A DNA stretch of 64,000 bases from Paracyclopina nana. Its lineage: Eukaryota; Arthropoda; Copepoda; Cyclopoida; Cyclopettidae. The stretch is taken from NCBI GenBank assembly GCA_019096065.1, contig JAGUCH010000002.1, positions 15,450,501 through 15,514,500 of the forward strand, written 5' to 3'. A model generated the notes under the pieces. That model worked only from the letters and a program-made list of their open reading frames with translations, was not told the DNA's origin and did not search any database. The first letter of the stretch is position 1. The number at the start of each line of letters is the position of its first letter. Below are positions 58,075 through 64,000 of this stretch, in pieces. The position numbers were made by a program, and so were the translations under genes.

Positions 58075-58080
58075 AATAAA
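58075..58080 (+). promoter_or_regulatory. Poly(A) signal of maltase gene
   Basis: AATAAA 123 bp after the stop. Confidence 0.5.
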
Positions 58081-58212
58081 CACTAGCTGCAGTGCGTATA
58101 GAGTCTCTTGAAAGCTGGAAAACTGCTTTTTCGAGCAGCTTTTTCGACTCTAGCATATCTGGCAACTCCACTCTTTAACAACGAAAGTCTCTCATCATAA
58201 TAGTAGCTGCAG

Positions 58213-58585
58213 CCAGGGGGGTCTCGTAAGTGAGTTCTTGACGCAAGTTTTGCATGCTAAAATCACCAAATCTGTTTGTCTTAGCCTAGGTGGCGCTAGT
58301 AGTTCTTACTACATAGCGCGTGAGCTCAAGTGACGTGTCAGTCATGGAGGCAAGCAGGCTAATCTCACGCGTCTTCAACAGAGCTCCTAGATAAGTTCTG
58401 TCTTTTTTAAAAAAGTATGCAATTTGGGCACTTTTTGATAATTTAAGGCTGGTTATGGAAATTTTTGGAAGTGAAATCCACAGAATTCTATTGAAATTTT
58501 GTCTTGAAGCCTACCACAGCTCAGTCAGACTGTGTGCTATAGTAAAGCAGCGACAAGAACTCACCTTATTACTATAGATCATCTT
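58213..58585 (-). mobile_element. 373-bp non-autonomous element, copy B
   Basis: Reverse complement of 15558-15930 with no indel and no difference seen by eye. Flanked by AGCTGCAG (58205-58212) and GGCTGCAG (58586-58593), an 8-bp duplication with one mismatch. It ends about 80 bp before the ATG of the DUF1772 gene. Confidence 0.85.
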
Positions 58586-58666
58586 GGCTGCAGCAGTAAA
58601 ACTTCAGGTAGTCTCAGTCATTAGTAACTGTCCACAGTTCATGCTATACACTTACATACAAAGAAC

Positions 58667-59221
58667 ATGGCTGCCTCACTTCTGACTCAAGACAACATTG
58701 GAGCCACTCTCAGGATTGGCACATTGGCATGCTCTGGCATTTGGTATGGAGCCTCCCAATATGTCTCTTGTGTGGAAGTTCCAGCTAGGTGAGCATTTGC
58801 CTTAATTGACTCCTAATAAATTACAAATAAATCAAAATTAAATGCTTGAAGGAGGAATTTGCCAACTGCTGAGCAAATGGTGGATCACTTTCAAAATACC
58901 TTCCCCAGAGCAAAGGCCTTCCAAGGTGGCCTTGCCATTTTGGGTGGCATTGATGGAGTAGCTCAGTATTTTCTGGACAAGAACCATCCTGGAGCAAAGT
59001 TGCTCTTGGGCTCTGGCTTGATCCTCCTGGGCTTGTGGCCTTACACCTTGGCTGTAATTATGCCAATTAACAACCAGTTGATGAATGGAGAGGAGCCCAA
59101 GAAAAAGGGCGAGTCGTGGGTGAAAGAGATGGTGGAAAAGTGGGCCAATGTGCATTTTGTGCGCACTGTTGCTGGGGGAGTGGCCTTCGGCCTTTGCATC
59201 AAGGCCTTCATGACCAAGTAA
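58667..59221 (+). CDS. DUF1772-type small membrane protein
   Basis: 163-aa protein resembling DUF1772/anthrone-oxygenase-like four-helix membrane proteins; function in animals unknown. Exons 58667-58788 and 58852-59221 join through a split Arg codon. Hydrophobic segments: residues about 16-36 (IGTLACSGIWYGASQYVSC), about 63-80, about 90-112 (LLLGSGLILLGLWPYTLAVI) and a C-terminal one (TVAGGVAFGLCIKAF). The family trait of a conserved MPINNQLM after the third helix is present. AATAAA at 59275-59280. It ends 103 bp from the convergent transaldolase gene. Confidence 0.8.
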
Positions 59222-59324
59222 CACTAAGGTGAAAAGTCCAACTTTATATTCGATTCTAAGACATTTCATAAGAAAATAAAAGCAAAGTAGATTTTAAAAT
59301 TATGAATTAGTATGGCTGATATAT

Positions 59325-60349
59325 TCAATTTTCGATGCGTTTTCGCACCATCTCGTCCAATTTTCGCTGATCGATGGCAAATTTGCGGATTCCTTCAGCC
59401 AACTTGTCAGTGGCCATTTGGTCCTCGTTGAGCATCCACCTGAAGGTGGCTTCATCCATGTGGACCTTTTCCACATCCATCTCCTTGGCCTTGTCGGCAT
59501 CAAGCATCTTGGGGACGGGCTCAGTGGAGGCTTCCAGTTCTCCCAAAAGCTTGGGGCTGATGGTCAGCAAATCACAACCTGCCAAGGCCATGACCTCTCC
59601 AACATTTCTGAACGAGGCACCCATAACGACAGTCTTGAAGCCAAACTTTTTGTAGTAGTTGTAGATGCTCGTCACGCTTTGGACGCCCGGATCTTCGAGG
59701 GGCGCAAAGGTTTTTTGCTCCCCATTGGCAACATGCCAATCCTAGATGAAAATATACTTAAATATTACGATTATCATTTTGAGCAATTGAAAAAGCTTAC
59801 GAGGATCCTACCCACAAAAGGTGAGATGAGAGTGACTCCAGCTTCAGCACAAGCAATGGCTTGTGCCTTGGAAAAGAGCAGGGTCAAATTGCAGTGGATG
59901 CCATGTTGGGACTCCAACACTTGAGCTGCTTGAATGCCTTCCCAAGTGGAGCTGAGTTTGATCAGGACTCGCTCCTTGTCCACGCCAGCCTCTTTGTAGA
60001 GGTTAATCAAAGCAATGGCTTTCTTGACCTGGTTGTCGACGTCAAAGCTCAGCCTTGCGTCCACCTCAGTGGACACGCGACCAGGTACAACTTTGAGGAT
60101 CTCAAGGCCAAAGTCCACAAAAAGCTTGTCAACCGCCTTGGTCACCTTCTCTTCAGTGGATCCGCCAAAGGATTTTCCATACTCAATAGCTTTGGTGACC
60201 AACTCTTGGTACTCCGGCATGGTGGCAGCTTGCAAAATTAGGGATGGATTGGTGGTGGCATCTTCAGGGCAGAACTTTTGCATGGCAGCAAAGTCACCAG
60301 TGTCAGCCACAATTTTGGTGACAGCCTTGAGTTGATCAAGAGCGGACAT
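59325..60349 (-). CDS. Taldo: Transaldolase
   Basis: Pentose-phosphate enzyme moving a dihydroxyacetone unit from sedoheptulose-7-phosphate to glyceraldehyde-3-phosphate; cytosolic. Exons 60349-59801 and 59741-59325 (intron 59 bp, GTAAGC...ATCTAG) give 321 aa, the normal length. [20 protein letters not shown] is the standard N-terminus. [10 protein letters not shown] and the Schiff-base lysine in [12 protein letters not shown] are present, then [13 protein letters not shown] across the exon junction and [13 protein letters not shown]. The C-terminus [18 protein letters not shown] is intact. Tail-to-tail with the DUF1772 gene. Confidence 0.96.
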
Positions 60350-61485
60350 TTTCTTCGGTGGTTGTTGATCGTGTCAGGGACGCCAATGAACTGGTAGGTA
60401 TATCACGACAGTTGCAGCAGCGTCTTGACCCCAAGCTGACCGCAATAGCGTCGTGAAAACCGTTAGAAACGGTAATAATTACCTGAAACAGGAGGAGGAG
60501 GAGAAATGTTTTATTATCAAGGCTGCGCTACATAGCCAGCTGATTATCGACCACACTCTACAATGAATACAGTGACACAATGAGAAACACTAAAATAGTG
60601 ATTTAAACATCAAATCATGCTCCAGCTGCAATTGGAATAGCCATCGTCTACCGCTTTTGTCTTTCCTTAATGAAGACAGTCATAGTAATTAATTATAGTA
60701 ATAACATTCTCGCAAATGGAGGAGTGCTACCTTTTTTGCTGCTTTCCCTTCTGCCCATGCAATAATAAAGTGATGCCCATTCGCTGTGGCCATCAAAAAC
60801 GAGCTACGAAGAATACAGGCCCCAATCCTAACCATTTAAGTGAGTAATTTTTAAGGGTTTTTTATTGGTAGGTTGCGTGAGCAAAGCTAAAAATGTTGCG
60901 GTTTATAAGAGGCACATTTAACACACCCAGGCATGCACGAGACGTCATGCACACACATTTATTGCTCACCCACCACTTGCCAGAGCAGCTGATACATAAA
61001 CTTCAAAAGCAATACGTGCCTTTAAAGAAAAAACAGCAATTATTAGAAGAGTAATTTTTGTCATATGCACAATTGGCTATTTTAGAGCTGGCAGACAATT
61101 TTGCCGCACACAAAACTTCACAGGAATTTTCGCACTCTAGCGCAGTGCAGTACCTGCCTATAGGTCTACCTGTGATGATCTCATCGGCCTAAAAGAAACC
61201 AAGTTTTTGCAGTAGAAGAGAAAAGCATGACAATAAGTGACAAAGATGTGGGTAAGTGTCACAAGGTGGAATATTGCATGTTTGCACTTGGGATATCTTT
61301 GATTTGAACGCAAATCTCTGTTGTTGCGGTTTGATGAAGCTAGCTAAAGTGAGTAGAGATAAGCAGTTTGCAATGGCGTCCTGGCCTAAAAAGTCCTTCA
61401 GAGGCACATTGAACATCCGGCCCAAAGGCTGGAAATCATATGTGGAAGGTTCATTTCAAGCCATGCACAATTGCTCCGATTTCAT
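60350..61485. other. Divergent spacer between transaldolase and PLC
   Basis: Holds the promoter side of transaldolase (-) and of the phospholipase gene (+). A short ORF at 61373-61480 overlaps the PLC start but has no family features. Upstream non-coding PLC exons may lie here. Confidence 0.5.
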
Positions 61486-63811
61486 ATGCCAATCTTTGCA
61501 GAGGTCCTCGCCAGAGCCACATCAATCAAGGATGCCATTGATCACCTCAGGCAAGGCACGGTCCTATGGAAGATTCGCGACAAGGGGATTCGTGGGCTTG
61601 TCATTTACAAGAGGAAATATCGGCTTGACATGGCTGAGCTGAGGATCCACTACACACCCAACAAGATGATCACGGGCAAAAACTGCACAGCAGGAGGGCC
61701 TGGATGTAAGCAATGTACAAGAAGGAATCCGGACAGCTAAATCATATAAAACCTACTTTAGCTATGCCTGCCATTGACCTCGGTGACATTGCTGAAATCA
61801 GGGCTGGACACAGCACCGACACCTTCAACACGCTGGGCAAGCAAAATAAGACCCTATCTGATGGGCGGCTGGTGATTGACAACGTCAATTGCCACAGGGA
61901 TTTTTGCTTTTCAATCGTTTTCAACGATGACACTGCACCACTTGATTTGGTGGCTGACAACGAGACCACTCGAGATTTATGGATCAATGCCCTCACTCAT
62001 TTAGTGGTGACGATCAAAAGCCTAGGCCAACAAAAGGAGTACGAATTGTAGGGCTTTTCGAGAAATCCCCAACAAGTGCCGTTCCATTATTGCATGCATA
62101 TTCTTTCGATAGGTTTTTGAGGAAACAGTTCAAGAAAGCTGACAAGAACGGCAATGGCGCTCTCAACCTGAAAGAATGCCACGACCTCATTGAGCAGCTC
62201 AACATCAAAATGTCCCTGGATGAGCTGAGAGGTCTGTTCAAAGCTGCCAACTTCATCAAAGCCAAAGGCAACGAAGAGGAGGCCTTGGACGAGGCCGAAT
62301 TCGTCACATTCTACTACAGCCTCTTGAAACGGCCAGAATTGGACGAGGTGTTCATTAGGTATGCCACAAAAGAGGGGCCGCGCATGTCACCAGAGGATCT
62401 GCTCAAGTTCCTCACTGTGGAGCAACAAATGGAAATGACCACTGAGGAGGTGGAGAAAATGATCGATGCATTCGAGCCCACGGCTGACAAGAGCACGTTG
62501 AGCAACGAAGGCTTCACCCACTTTATGATGTTCTCTGACTGGCAAGAAATCACAGATCCGGCCAAACGGCTCGTGTATCAGGATATGAACCAGCCTCTCT
62601 CCCATTATTGGATAGCAGCCTCGCACAACACGTACAACCAATTAGCATAGTTTCGAATCAGCGATATATGAGCTTTTTTCAAGGTACTTAATGGGTAATC
62701 AGGTAACTGGCGAAAGCAGCGTGGATGCTTACATCAAGGCTCTCAAAGAAGGCTGCAGATGCGTTGAGTGTAATAAATTCCAAAGCTTGGTCACAAGCTG
62801 TTTTTTCACTAATTAGTTTGATTGCAGTGGATTGCTGGGATGGATCCGACGGCGAGCCCATCATTTACCACGGATGGACTCTGACGTCCAAGTAATTTGC
62901 ATGTTTTTATAGCTTCATTACTTGCATTACAATCAACTCTTTGTAGGATCTCGTTCGAGGAAGTAATGAGAGATGCCATTAAGCCTTATGCTTTCCACTC
63001 AAGCGATTATCCCTTGATTTTATCGATTGAAAACCACTGCAGCATTGAGCAGCAAGATAAAATGGCTGATCACATGAAGGCAATCCTTGGCGATTCGCTC
63101 TTCACTGATCCGACAGACGACGAAAAGTTGGCTTAATATAATTGCTCTTTTGAGCTCGCATTCGTAACATGCTTTTTGATTGCAGGAACGAATTGCCATC
63201 TCCTGAAGCTTTGAAGCACAAAATTCTTGTGAAGGGCAAAAAGTTGCCCCCTGGCCAGAGCCAAGGAGATGACATCGATGAGGATGACAACGATGACGAC
63301 GATGTCGAAGACCTTGACGAAAAGCGGAAAGAAAAGGCCAAGGTAAAAAATTGAAATCTTTTCAAAAGCGATACTTTCATTTCCTCAATTCTTGAAGGGA
63401 AAAGAGCAGAAGAAAACTGAGGTAAAAACACAGATTTCAGTTTTTGTCCTTGTTTTGCACTCGTTTTCAACTTTGGGACTAACTTTTTCACGTTTGCCAT
63501 GCTTACAAATGTATTGTGCATGATAATTTAAAAGGCACACTTACCTTTTCAGAAATTATCACAAAAACTCTCCGATTGTGTTAACTATGTGGAGGCAGTT
63601 CACTTCCATGGATTTGACGATCAAGCCAAGTACTATCACATGTCCTCCTTTGGTGAGACGAAGGCGTTCAAGTTCCTCGAAAGCGCTGAAAGTGCAAAGC
63701 AACTTGTTCGTTACAATAGCAGGCAAATATCCCGAATTTATCCTGGAGCCAAACGCCAAGACTCTTCCAACTTGAAAGTAATTCCGCCTTGGAATGCAGG
63801 CTGCCAAATAG
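61486..63811 (+). CDS. Phospholipase C, delta-type (5' part; runs off window)
   Basis: Hydrolyses PIP2 to IP3 and diacylglycerol. Exons read: 61486-61705, 61762-62047, 62113-62631, 62684-62769, 62828-62891, 62947-63126, 63186-63342, 63398-63421 (24 bp) and 63553-63811; all GT-AG, phases match. PH domain ([12 protein letters not shown] to [14 protein letters not shown]), EF-hands ([14 protein letters not shown]...[11 protein letters not shown]), X domain with catalytic [20 protein letters not shown] and [10 protein letters not shown]. The X-Y linker is acidic ([23 protein letters not shown]), with the tiny 24-bp exon at its end. The Y domain begins [14 protein letters not shown] and reaches [14 protein letters not shown] and PWNAGCQI. 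The rest of Y and C2 lie beyond 64000. The start ATG at 61486 is the first in frame; an acceptor-like TTTGCAG at 61500 leaves open an upstream first exon. Delta is favoured over beta/gamma by the PH-EF-X-Y order without SH2 domains; eta is not excluded. Confidence 0.9.
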
Positions 63812-64000
63812 GTAACTTTTACATTTGTCAAATTTTTTTATGGTTAAATACCCTTTTGTTGCTCAAAGGTTATTAATGACCTACTTACTACTGTACTTAC
63901 GGGTATTTAGTAACCATGTTAGGTAACTAACGAATAACCTGACAAATGCCAAAACACTGATTTCTTTTCCATTACTCTAATGTCATCCCACTTTTTTTAT

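Noticed and set aside
61373-61480. Possible alternative PLC first exon beginning ATGGCGTCCTGG
   Set aside because: It does not join in frame to the PH-domain exon through a clear splice donor; the ATG at 61486 is simpler.

Overview
Organism and style. This is eukaryotic DNA, most likely from an arthropod with a compact genome such as a branchiopod crustacean or springtail; I cannot fix the species. Genes are split by short GT-AG introns, mostly 45-80 bp. Several poly(A) signals touch or overlap stop codons. The gene set (Smad2/3, peroxisomal ABCD1, secreted maltase, transaldolase, delta-type phospholipase C) is animal. All splice models were built by reading; no transcript or database was used.

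Layout. 1-705: 3' end of a GPI-anchored 5'-nucleotidase (+). 1539-7044: complete five-exon Smad2/3 gene (-) with a MITE and a minisatellite in its large introns. 7045-10943: gene-free spacer. 10944-16912: three + strand genes, namely a DUF1295 membrane reductase, an ABCD1 peroxisomal half-transporter in ten exons, and a dienelactone hydrolase with a signal peptide. 18429-55948: a very large gene for a ZNFX1-like SF1 helicase carrying tandemly amplified NFX1 zinc fingers and two C-terminal PARP catalytic domains. Its two short 5' coding exons (inferred) are separated from the 7-kb main exon by a 30-kb intron. 56132-57952: alpha-glucosidase. 58667-59221: DUF1772-type membrane protein. 59325-60349: transaldolase (-). 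61486 to window end: phospholipase C delta, incomplete at the 3' end.

The main novelty. The helicase intron holds a complete giant LTR retroelement at 20539-43774 (23,236 bp) in minus orientation. It has 925-bp LTRs that look identical, TG...CA ends, a 4-bp target duplication (GTAG) and a tRNA-Thr-like primer binding site. It encodes an 854-aa Gag, a 62-aa overlapping ORF, an 1872-aa Pol (protease, Ty3/Gypsy-type RT, RNase H, integrase) that begins with two putative membrane helices, a 673-696-aa basic/proline-rich protein with a duplicated module, a 458-aa protein and a 628-aa envelope-like glycoprotein. Between the third and fourth of these large cassettes lies a segment whose genes run the opposite way and contain introns: a three-exon gene for a 304-aa single-pass membrane protein, a GC-rich apparent paralogue interrupted by a UAG, and further upstream a possible antisense promoter. 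Antisense introns would not be spliced from the sense genomic RNA, so they can survive reverse transcription.

How the parts relate. The retroelement sits in the sense-strand intron of a helicase-PARP gene whose family is linked to antiviral RNA surveillance; this co-location may be chance. Small non-autonomous elements are dense: a 373-bp element with 8-bp target duplications lies in two identical inverted copies just upstream of the hydrolase and DUF1772 start codons, and hAT-like and nested-palindrome MITEs fill introns and spacers.
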